Source: T1SED10-198M sp003554345 [NCBI: Candidatus Sumerlaeota bacterium] (GTDB lineage Bacteria > Sumerlaeota > T1SED10-198M). From it: a stretch of DNA of 5,922 nucleotides. The stretch spans positions 1 through 5,922 of the forward strand of contig PWGE01000161.1 of assembly GCA_003554345.1 (NCBI GenBank), in the 5' to 3' direction. The translations under genes and the position numbers were made by a program. Below are positions 1 to 5,922 of this stretch, in pieces (within the stretch, counting starts at the first letter, position 1; each line of letters opens with the position of its first letter). Under the pieces are notes generated by a model, which made no database searches, had not been told where the DNA came from, and saw only the letters and a list, made by a program, of their open reading frames with translations.

Positions 1-1245
1 AGCATGGGAATTAACCTGTACGATCTTGCCGATTTCTTTATAGAGTATCTTCATTGTGACGAAGCAATGAACCTGGATGGTGGCGGTTCTACCACTCTCA
101 TGGTACGCGACCAGATAAGAAACAAACCATCTGATAATGCTCCCCGGACAGTTGCCAATGCTATTCTTGTCTGTTCTACAGCTTCTTCTGATGAACCAGC
201 CAGACTTTCATTTCCATCAGATGAGCTTCGCATTTTTCCGGGATCCAGACACCCTCTTGAAGTAAGGGTAAAAGATGAATATTTTAACCAACTGGAAGTT
301 GATTGTTCGAATATTGAATGGAAGTTGGAACCTTCGGAATTAGGTGAAATTAAAGAAGAAAAGATAGTCTTCAGTGAAGAAGAAAAAGAAGGGTATGTAA
401 CAGCAAAATATGAAGATCTGGAGGCCAGTTTGCCGGTATATCTCACTTCAGAAGGAAGCTTTTTGATAAGCCGTTCTTCTGTTGAAGGATATGCCGGACA
501 AAAATATCCCCTGGAGTTTTCTTTTAAAGATGTTCATAATAATCCGGTGACGTTCTCTTATGAGAATATAAGCGTTTCCGAGCCTGATGTCCTTGAAGTT
601 GTAGATAAAGAAAACATTAAACTTTTAAATCGGGGAAAAGGGGAACTTTCCTTTCAGCTGGGCAATCATAAGCAGCAATTAGACTATTCTATCGGAGAAC
701 TAAAAAAAGAAGTGCTGGACGATTTTTCTGACACTGAGGCACCCTTACCCGAAATAAATGGTCAAAATTACAATGCGGATAACAGCAAAGTATCTTTCCT
801 TTCTTCAGATACAGAACCGCAATACGGGTTACGCATCGACTATGAATTCGAAGGCACCGGTACCAGTGCTCTCTATCTCGATGTGGATTATCCCCTTCCA
901 GAAGAAGAGTTGCAATATGTAGGACTGAAGTTAAAGGGGGATGGAAACAAAGCCTGGTTAAGAGGGGTATTAGAAGATGCTGATGGAGAAAAATTTCTTA
1001 TCGATTTCACGTCTAACGGGGAGCAAACCGGTATCAACTGGACCGGTTGGAAAGAAGTAATGGTGGCTTATGATGATGTAAGTCCTTACTGGACGAATCC
1101 TGAAGCCGATGAAATGACACTTCCCCTCAGTCTCGACACCCTTTACCTTGTACAACCCAATCCTGAGTATAATGTGCAGGGGTCTATCATTATTGAGGAA
1201 ATATTTGTAGAAACCATCCTGTCTCCAGAAACAGGGGGGAGATAA
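1..1245 (+). CDS. Phosphodiester glycosidase (NAGPA domain) family protein, 3' part only
   Basis: The frame is open from the first base, so the ATG at 4 is almost certainly internal and the true start lies outside the window. Numbering residues from that Met, residues 1-57 are the end of a NAGPA (phosphodiester glycosidase) domain: [10 protein letters not shown] at 23-32, then KPSD at 41-44 and RTVANAILV at 48-56, the family's hallmark closing motifs. Family members hydrolyse sugar-1-phosphodiester linkages and many bacterial ones are exported; older annotations call them exopolysaccharide biosynthesis proteins. Residues about 62-148 and 152-230 look like two Ig-like beta modules (first with [18 protein letters not shown]). 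Residues about 235-405 form a beta-rich C-terminal module beginning VLDDF, with [18 protein letters not shown] and WTGWKEV, resembling jelly-roll sugar-binding domains. No C-terminal membrane anchor is seen. Any signal peptide or N-terminal domains would lie upstream. The substrate cannot be told from sequence. The stop overlaps the next gene's start. Family assignment is firm; module names are inference. Confidence 0.88.
   Translation, partial: SMGINLYDLADFFIEYLHCDEAMNLDGGGSTTLMVRDQIRNKPSDNAPRTVANAILVCSTASSDEPARLSFPSDELRIFPGSRHPLEVRVKDEYFNQLEVDCSNIEWKLEPSELGEIKEEKIVFSEEEKEGYVTAKYEDLEASLPVYLTSEGSFLISRSSVEGYAGQKYPLEFSFKDVHNNPVTFSYENISVSEPDVLEVVDKENIKLLNRGKGELSFQLGNHKQQLDYSIGELKKEVLDDFSDTEAPLPEINGQNYNADNSKVSFLSSDTEPQYGLRIDYEFEGTGTSALYLDVDYPLPEEELQYVGLKLKGDGNKAWLRGVLEDADGEKFLIDFTSNGEQTGINWTGWKEVMVAYDDVSPYWTNPEADEMTLPLSLDTLYLVQPNPEYNVQGSIIIEEIFVETILSPETGGR
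1234..1241 (+). promoter_or_regulatory. G-rich Shine-Dalgarno of the UDP-xylose synthase gene, inside the upstream gene
   Basis: GGGGGGAG lies within the last codons of the upstream gene (Gly-Gly-Arg). If GGAG pairs with 16S rRNA, only three bases separate it from the ATG at 1245. The longer G-run could instead pair in a shifted register with G-U wobble, giving a more usual spacing. With the TAATG overlap, it supports starting the decarboxylase at 1245 and suggests translational coupling. Confidence 0.7.
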
Positions 1246-2171
1246 TGAAAAGAGCGGTAGTTACCGGTGGTGCCGGATTTCTGGGTTCCCACCTTTGTGA
1301 AAGACTTATTGAGGAAAACATGGAAGTCCTGTGTATTGATAACTTCCTGACGGGCCATCCTGATAATGTGGCACATCTTTTTGGAAAAAACTTTAAACTT
1401 ATCAATATGGATGTCACAAATTATGTCCATGTAAAGGGCCCTGTCGATTTCATCTTTCACTTTGCTTCTCCTGCCAGTCCCATTGATTATCTGAAAATGC
1501 CCATACAAACATTAAAAGTGGGTTCGCTGGGGACACATAAGGTGCTGGGTCTGGCTAAAGAAAAATCCGCCCCTCTTCTGCTGGCTTCTACCTCAGAAGT
1601 ATATGGAGACCCTCTCATCCATCCTCAACCTGAAGATTACTGGGGGAATGTCAACCCTATAGGTCCGCGGGGAGTATATGACGAAGCAAAACGATTTGCC
1701 GAAGCAATCACCATGGCATATCATCGTTATCACAAGCTGGACACCAAAATTGTTCGTATATTTAATACGTTTGGCCCCAGGATGCGAAAAGAAGATGGAC
1801 GGGTAGTTCCTTCGTTTATATCGCAGGCTAAAAATAATAAACCTATTACCGTTTTTGGTGACGGCAATCAAACCCGGAGTTTTTGTTATGTAGACGATTT
1901 GATTGAAGGCATTATGCGGCTGATGTATTCGGATTATAACTATCCTGTTAATATCGGCAATCCAAATGAAATGAGCATTCTGGAATTTGCCAGGCTTATC
2001 ATCAGCTTGACGAATTCCGACAGTAAGATTATTTTCAAAGAGTTGCCGGAAGATGATCCCAAGGTAAGGCAACCTGATATCAGTCTGGCACAAAAAGTAC
2101 TGGATTGGGAGCCTCAGACCCTTTTAAAAGAAGGGTTAGAAAAAACAATTGACTATTTTAAGGGAACATAA
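1245..2171 (+). CDS. UDP-glucuronate decarboxylase (UDP-xylose synthase), extended SDR family
   Basis: This 308-residue soluble protein should convert UDP-glucuronic acid to UDP-xylose through an enzyme-bound NAD-dependent 4-keto intermediate in the cytoplasm. The N-terminal Rossmann motif is [10 protein letters not shown] (residues 7-16, G8/G11/G14), and Asp32 at the end of the second strand fits binding of the NAD ribose. The segment [12 protein letters not shown] (131-142) leading into YDEAK (Tyr145, Lys149) is characteristic of UXS rather than of dTDP-glucose dehydratases or UDP-galactose epimerases. Thr116 and Glu118 in TSEVYG, and Arg275 in the motif KVRQPD, match the decarboxylation residues I recall for human UXS1 (Thr118, Glu120, Arg277) at a constant offset of two. 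[10 protein letters not shown] (171-180) and the [14 protein letters not shown] motif (205-218) bind the nucleotide sugar in the family. It lacks the N-terminal membrane anchor of animal UXS. Its start shares one base with the upstream stop. It would supply UDP-xylose for a surface glycan, but no glycosyltransferase or UDP-glucose dehydrogenase is visible. UDP-sugar 4-epimerase is the main, less likely, alternative. Confidence 0.93.
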   Translation: MKRAVVTGGAGFLGSHLCERLIEENMEVLCIDNFLTGHPDNVAHLFGKNFKLINMDVTNYVHVKGPVDFIFHFASPASPIDYLKMPIQTLKVGSLGTHKVLGLAKEKSAPLLLASTSEVYGDPLIHPQPEDYWGNVNPIGPRGVYDEAKRFAEAITMAYHRYHKLDTKIVRIFNTFGPRMRKEDGRVVPSFISQAKNNKPITVFGDGNQTRSFCYVDDLIEGIMRLMYSDYNYPVNIGNPNEMSILEFARLIISLTNSDSKIIFKELPEDDPKVRQPDISLAQKVLDWEPQTLLKEGLEKTIDYFKGT

Positions 2172-2201
2172 AAAATAAAATTGCTGTAATATAAAGATAG
2201 C

Positions 2202-2208
2202 GGGGGAG
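2202..2208 (+). promoter_or_regulatory. Shine-Dalgarno of the PilT-like gene
   Basis: GGGGGAG lies four bases before the ATG at 2213. It fixes this start, which also gives the normal PilT N-terminal length. The same G-run style precedes the decarboxylase gene. The remainder of the 41-base gap is AT-rich, with no convincing terminator, so readthrough from the upstream pair is likely. Confidence 0.75.
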
Positions 2209-2212
2209 AAAC

Positions 2213-3322
2213 ATGGAACAAAAAGAAGAATACAAAGATTTTGTACGCAAATTATTCCTTGAAATGATTTCCAAACGTGCCTCTGACCTTTACTTAAAAC
2301 ACAACACTATTCCTCACTTCAGGATTGATGGGGAGCTGGTTCGTTCCTATTATGATCCCCTTACCAAAGACGACCTGGAAAATATGGCTAAAATCCTGAT
2401 GAATAAAGAGCAATGGAATTATTTTGTCAATTCATGTGAAATGGACCTGGCACATTCCATCGAAAATGTAGGGCGTTTCAGAATAAACATTTTCAAACAG
2501 CGAGGATATATTGGCATGGTTGTCCGTGCTATCATCTGGCAAAACCTCTCTTTTGAAAAGCTTGGGATTCCTCCAGCCGTAAAGGAACTGGCAGAACTGC
2601 CGCGTGGATTGATTTTAGTAACCGGTACCACCGGAAGCGGCAAATCAACCACTTTAGCCGCTATGATTAATCATATCAATAATATTCGAAAAGCTCATAT
2701 TATGACCATTGAAGACCCTATTGAGTTTTTATATAAAGACAACCGTGCCATCATCAACCAGAGAGAGGTCGGTTTTGACACCCTATCTTTTTCTGATGCC
2801 CTTAAACATGTCTTACGTCAGGCTCCTGATGTCATTCTGATAGGCGAGATGCGAGACCTGGAAACTATTTCTACCGCTATTTCAGCTGCTGAAACCGGCC
2901 ACCTGGTGCTATCAACTCTCCATACTATCGATGCCGTTCAGACAATGGAACGAATTATTAATTATTTCCCTTCTTACCTGCATAACCAGATCAGGCTGGA
3001 ATTAAGCCTTTCCCTGCGAGGTGTAGTCAGTCAACGATTGCTGCCACGAAAAGATAAAACAGGGCGTATACCTGCCGTTGAGGTTATGATTAATTCACCA
3101 ACTATCAAGAAGTTCCTGCTGGAAGGCAGAACCACAGAAATACCGCAGATTATAGAAAAAAGCTCCAATTATGGTATGCAGACCTTTAACCAGTCCCTTT
3201 ATCACCTTATCAGCCATAAGAAGGTATCGGTAGAGGATGCCCTGCAGTATGCCACGAACCCTGAAGAGCTCAAAATGGCTATTTCAGGTATAAAGACCGG
3301 TACCAGAGGTACTTATATATAA
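2213..3322 (+). CDS. pilT: Type IV pilus retraction ATPase, PilT/PilU family
   Basis: This 369-residue protein, of normal length for the family, should be a hexameric cytoplasmic ATPase that disassembles type IV pili and so powers twitching motility, adhesion or DNA uptake. The N-terminal PAS-like domain (about 8-110) contains the family motif SDLYLKHNTIPHFRIDGEL (24-42) and VGRFRINIFKQRG (86-98). The ATPase core has Walker A GTTGSGKST (138-146, Lys144), the Asp box TIEDPIEF (165-172, Glu167), Walker B DVILIGEMRD (206-215, Glu212) and the His box ETGHLVLSTLHT (227-238, His230 and His237). GEMRDLETI is PilT-like, whereas the C-terminal GMQTFNQSLY (321-330) and EDALQYA (341-347) resemble PilU. 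The segment matching PilT's AIRNLIRE is TIKKFLLE (297-304), keeping only Ile and Glu. It lacks the long N-terminal domain of PilB/GspE assembly ATPases. No other pilus gene is in view. Family confidence is high, but the PilT versus PilU choice is open. Confidence 0.92.
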   Translation: MEQKEEYKDFVRKLFLEMISKRASDLYLKHNTIPHFRIDGELVRSYYDPLTKDDLENMAKILMNKEQWNYFVNSCEMDLAHSIENVGRFRINIFKQRGYIGMVVRAIIWQNLSFEKLGIPPAVKELAELPRGLILVTGTTGSGKSTTLAAMINHINNIRKAHIMTIEDPIEFLYKDNRAIINQREVGFDTLSFSDALKHVLRQAPDVILIGEMRDLETISTAISAAETGHLVLSTLHTIDAVQTMERIINYFPSYLHNQIRLELSLSLRGVVSQRLLPRKDKTGRIPAVEVMINSPTIKKFLLEGRTTEIPQIIEKSSNYGMQTFNQSLYHLISHKKVSVEDALQYATNPEELKMAISGIKTGTRGTYI

Positions 3323-3361
3323 AAAACTTTCTGAAGTGGTGTGTAGACAGGGGTTCCCCGG

Positions 3362-3384
3362 AAGAAAATGTGCACTAAAAGCAC
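3362..3384 (-). terminator. Possible weak terminator after uvrA
   Basis: Immediately after the uvrA stop, reading the minus strand, GTGC (3384-3381) can pair with GCAC (3373-3370) across a seven-base loop, followed by ATTTTCTT (3369-3362). The four-pair stem is short and the T tract is broken, so this is only a candidate. No stronger minus-strand hairpin with a T tract was found in the convergent gap. Confidence 0.22.
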
Positions 3385-3417
3385 TTAACTATCAGCAGTT
3401 GGTTCTTTCTTTTTTTT
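3385..3417 (+). terminator. Possible terminator for the plus-strand genes, inside the 3' end of uvrA
   Basis: On the plus strand TTAACT (3385-3390) can pair with AGTTGG (3397-3402) around a six-base loop: four Watson-Crick pairs plus two G-U pairs. It is followed by a T-rich run ending in eight T (3403-3417). The stem is weak. The T run also encodes Lys codons near the UvrA C-terminus on the other strand, so codon content alone could explain it. Its position 63 bases past the PilT-like stop is reasonable. Confidence 0.25.
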
Positions 3418-5922
3418 CAGAACTCTTTTTAGATAGTAGCCGGTCCAGGATGCTTCATTCCGGCTCACTTCTTCCGGTGTACCGACAGCCACAATTTCAC
3501 CACCCTGATCACCGCCTTCTTTTCCCAGGTCGACGATATAGTCTGCATTCTTGATAATATCCATATTATGTTCAATCACGATAACGGTGTTCCCTTTGTT
3601 TACAAGGGTTTGTAAGACATAAATCAGCTTATTTATATCATCAAAGTGCAATCCGGTAGTAGGTTCGTCCAGTATATATAAAATATTTCCCTTACTGGTC
3701 TTACTCAATTCCCGGGCCAATTTAATTCGCTGAGCTTCTCCACCAGAGAAGGTGGTTGCTGATTGTCCGAGTTTAATATAGCCCAGTCCCACTTTTTTCA
3801 TAATATCCAGTTTACGTGCGATAGGGGGACGATTACGAAATAACTCATGAGCCTCTTCTACTGTAAGATCCAGTATATCAGCAATAGAATAGCCCCGGTA
3901 TTTGACAGCCAGCGTATCCCGGTTATAGCGTTTACCCTCACATTCCTCACATTCCACATGAATATCTGGTAAAAATTGCATCTCATATTTAATAAAACCT
4001 TCCCCCCTACATTTTTCGCACCTTCCGCCCCGTATATTAAAGGAAAAGCGACCTTTGGCATAACCACGTGCTTGAGCTTCCGGCAGTTGCGCAAAAATCT
4101 CACGAATATAATCAAACAATTTGGTATAAGTCGCAGGATTAGAACGAGGTGTTCTACCAATAGGAGACTGATCGACTAAAATAACAGTCTGTAGCTGATC
4201 GATTCCCTGGATCTCTTTCACAGTACCGACAGGAAGATAGCTCTGGTAAAAATGGACATGGAGATACCGATAGAGGATATCAATGATTAAAGTACTCTTA
4301 CCTGAACCAGAGACACCGGTGACACACATCAGGTTCTTCAAAGGCAGACTAACATTCAGGTTTTTGAGGTTATGTTCAGAGGCACCCTTCATTTGAAGGT
4401 ATTTCTGAGAATTTCTGCGTTTTCGGGGATAAGGTATCACTTTTTCACCCCGGAGGTACTGAGCAGTGAGAGATTTTTTTTCTTTTATCAGCTTTTCAAA
4501 TGCACCGGAAAAACAGGCATAACCCCCGTGAATTCCAGCTCCAGGACCAAGATCTACTATATAATCAGCAGAACGGATAATATCCTCATCGTGTTCTACA
4601 ACGACTACCGTATTTCCGAGATCCCGCAGACGTCGCAGAGTAGAGATGAGCCTGGCTGTATCACGGGGATGGAGTCCAATACTGGGTTCATCCAGGATAT
4701 ATATAACGCCTACCAGTTGAGAGCCTATCTGGGTTGCCAGTCGCACCCGCTGGGCTTCCCCTCCTGATAAAGTGCGCACCTCCCGTTGTAGCGTGATATA
4801 TTCCAATCCCACCTCTTTGATAAATTGAAGCCGTTTATTGATTTCATTAATTATCAGGCGTCCAATTTTTTCTTCAAAAGAAGACAATCTTATTGATTGA
4901 AAAAAATCCAGAAGGGAGCTCACCTGCAAGGAGGTTAACTGGTGTATATTACGGTCCTTAAATCGCACAGAGAGCACCTCATCCTTTAAGCGTTTCCCCT
5001 TACAGCGGGGACAGATACTTTCATGGAAATAATGTTCTAATTTTCGTCGCATGTAATCTGATTTCGTCTCTTTCAGACGTCGTAAGACATTGTTAATAAC
5101 CCCCTCAAATGGTTTCTTTACATCATAAAATCTTTTTCTACCGCTATAGATAAAATGAATAGGTGTACTTCCTGAACCGTATAAAATAATCTGTTTTACG
5201 TTTTCCGGTAAATCTTTCCAGGGAACAGAAAGAGAGAACTGATAGTGGCGGGAGAGGGCAATAAGCATTTCCTGATAAAAGTTAAAAACTGAAGAGGGAT
5301 GACGACGGGGGGAAACTTCGCGTCTTGTCCAGGGTTTTAAAGCTCCCTGGTCAATGGAGAGGGCGGGATCAGGGACAACTGAAGACTCATCAATTTCATT
5401 TACCTTCCCCAGGCCGTGGCATTCGGGACAGGCCCCATAAGGAGCATTAAAAGAAAATAGACGCGGAGAAAGTTCTGGCAGAGAAAAGCCGCATTTTTTA
5501 CAGGAGTATCGGGCTGAATACGTCATTTCTTCACTTTTTTTTCTGTCAGGCAATTGATAGAGAATATTCACCAGCCCATCACCTTTTTCCAGGGCTAGTT
5601 CAACTGACTCCAGTAATCTCTGTCTTATGCCCTCTTTAATGGTTAACCGGTCAATAGCCAGTTCTATATTGTGGCGAATATTTTTATTAAGGGAAGGTAT
5701 GTCATCCAGCCGATGAATATTGCCATCTATACGAACCCTCATAAAACCCTCTTTTTTCAATTGAAGGAATGACTGTTGGAATTCTCCCTTCTTCCCGCGG
5801 GCCAGGGGTGCCATGACGGTTACCTTTGTCTTTTCCGGTACCGACATTATCTGCTCAATGATTTCCTGAGGGGTTTGAGCCAGGATGGCAATATCACAGC
5901 GAGGACAATAGGGCTGCCCCAG
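3385..5922 (-). CDS. uvrA: Excinuclease ABC subunit UvrA, N-terminus cut off by the window edge
   Basis: UvrA dimers scan DNA for bulky lesions and load UvrB to start nucleotide excision repair. The minus-strand frame is open to the last base: 25 residues precede the Met at 5847, including CPRC. That Met is therefore internal, and about 115 residues are missing, including the first Walker A. Numbering from that Met, a first zinc module has Cys116/119 and 140/143. CPRC at 279-282 may form another module with the upstream CPRC. The first ATPase half ends with signature LSGGEAQRV (360-368), Walker B YILDEPS (383-389) and His419. The second half has Walker A GVSGSGKST (511-519), the UvrA motif SPIGRTPRSNPATYT (561-575), the zinc module Cys610/613/633/636, signature FSGGEAQRI (700-708), Walker B YILDEPT (724-730) and His760. 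Length and motif order are normal for canonical UvrA, and no lesion is visible. The C-terminus ends in a short Lys-rich tail. It converges on the PilT-like gene with a 62-base gap. Its promoter and any LexA box would lie beyond the window. Confidence 0.97.
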   Translation of the reverse strand: MGQPYCPRCDIAILAQTPQEIIEQIMSVPEKTKVTVMAPLARGKKGEFQQSFLQLKKEGFMRVRIDGNIHRLDDIPSLNKNIRHNIELAIDRLTIKEGIRQRLLESVELALEKGDGLVNILYQLPDRKKSEEMTYSARYSCKKCGFSLPELSPRLFSFNAPYGACPECHGLGKVNEIDESSVVPDPALSIDQGALKPWTRREVSPRRHPSSVFNFYQEMLIALSRHYQFSLSVPWKDLPENVKQIILYGSGSTPIHFIYSGRKRFYDVKKPFEGVINNVLRRLKETKSDYMRRKLEHYFHESICPRCKGKRLKDEVLSVRFKDRNIHQLTSLQVSSLLDFFQSIRLSSFEEKIGRLIINEINKRLQFIKEVGLEYITLQREVRTLSGGEAQRVRLATQIGSQLVGVIYILDEPSIGLHPRDTARLISTLRRLRDLGNTVVVVEHDEDIIRSADYIVDLGPGAGIHGGYACFSGAFEKLIKEKKSLTAQYLRGEKVIPYPRKRRNSQKYLQMKGASEHNLKNLNVSLPLKNLMCVTGVSGSGKSTLIIDILYRYLHVHFYQSYLPVGTVKEIQGIDQLQTVILVDQSPIGRTPRSNPATYTKLFDYIREIFAQLPEAQARGYAKGRFSFNIRGGRCEKCRGEGFIKYEMQFLPDIHVECEECEGKRYNRDTLAVKYRGYSIADILDLTVEEAHELFRNRPPIARKLDIMKKVGLGYIKLGQSATTFSGGEAQRIKLARELSKTSKGNILYILDEPTTGLHFDDINKLIYVLQTLVNKGNTVIVIEHNMDIIKNADYIVDLGKEGGDQGGEIVAVGTPEEVSRNEASWTGYYLKRVLKKKKEPTADS

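Noticed and set aside
2149-2177. TTGACT (2149-2154) followed 17 bases later by AAAATA (2172-2177), as a promoter for the PilT-like gene.
   Set aside because: The -35 is good, but the -10 is a poor match in an A-rich stretch where chance matches are common. The close spacing to the upstream gene favours readthrough, so it was not annotated.
3299-3313. GTACC-AGA-GGTAC hairpin at the end of the PilT-like gene.
   Set aside because: The five-pair stem lies in coding sequence and is followed by an A-rich, not T-rich, stretch on the plus strand, so it does not fit a terminator. It is explained by Gly-Thr codons.
3352-3363. GGGGTTCCCCGG near-palindrome in the convergent gap, as an operator or hairpin.
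   Set aside because: As a hairpin it leaves a two-base loop on a four-pair stem, and no T tract follows. A single short palindrome has no further support as a protein-binding site.
3336-3554. A 72-codon plus-strand open frame starting in the convergent gap.
   Set aside because: Most of it overlaps the conserved 3' end of uvrA in antisense. The product is low-complexity, resembles no known family, and there is no clear ribosome site.
4372-4767. A 131-codon plus-strand open frame inside uvrA.
   Set aside because: It is fully antisense to the strongly conserved first ATPase half of UvrA and has no recognisable domain, so it is a shadow frame.
855-5840. Recurring ACCGGTACC/CCGGTACC words near 855, 2622, 3297 and 5834.
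   Set aside because: They fall in coding sequence in unrelated genes, at irregular spacing, with no shared flanks. Gly-Thr codon pairs explain the plus-strand copies, so chance is sufficient.

Overview
The window holds four protein-coding genes with very little non-coding DNA, and both ends cut through a gene. The base composition looks moderately AT-leaning. Two of the plus-strand genes have G-rich Shine-Dalgarno sequences (GGGGGGAG, GGGGGAG) a few bases before ATG. A phosphodiester glycosidase with Ig-like repeats, a PilT-type ATPase and a standard UvrA together fit a bacterium, most plausibly a Clostridia/Halanaerobiales-like Bacillota lineage. That placement is an inference of low to moderate confidence, because no rRNA or other phylogenetic marker is present.

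Layout. Positions 1-1245 (+) are the 3' part of a gene for a surface or secreted NAGPA-type phosphodiester glycosidase with Ig-like and C-terminal beta-rich modules. At 1245-2171 (+), starting on the last base of the previous stop codon (TAATG), is a UDP-glucuronate decarboxylase (UDP-xylose synthase) with all expected active-site residues. After a 41-base gap, 2213-3322 (+) encodes a PilT/PilU-family type IV pilus retraction ATPase. A 62-base convergent gap follows. Then 3385-5922 (-) encodes UvrA, the damage-recognition ATPase of nucleotide excision repair, cut by the right edge so that roughly its first 115 residues are missing.

The three plus-strand genes are probably one transcription unit. 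The first two share a carbohydrate theme: a predicted extracellular glycan phosphodiesterase and the synthesis of UDP-xylose as a sugar donor. The PilT-like gene adds a cell-surface motility or adhesion theme, but no other pilus gene is visible. uvrA is an unrelated housekeeping gene on the opposite strand, and the two units converge near 3323-3384. I see no rRNA, tRNA, CRISPR array, insertion sequence or integrated element. No stretch of 300 bases lacks a gene. Nothing here looks like a wholly new system. The points worth a second look are the coupled glycosidase/UDP-xylose synthase pair, the mixed PilT/PilU signature of an isolated retraction ATPase, and possible transcript ends packed into the convergent junction.
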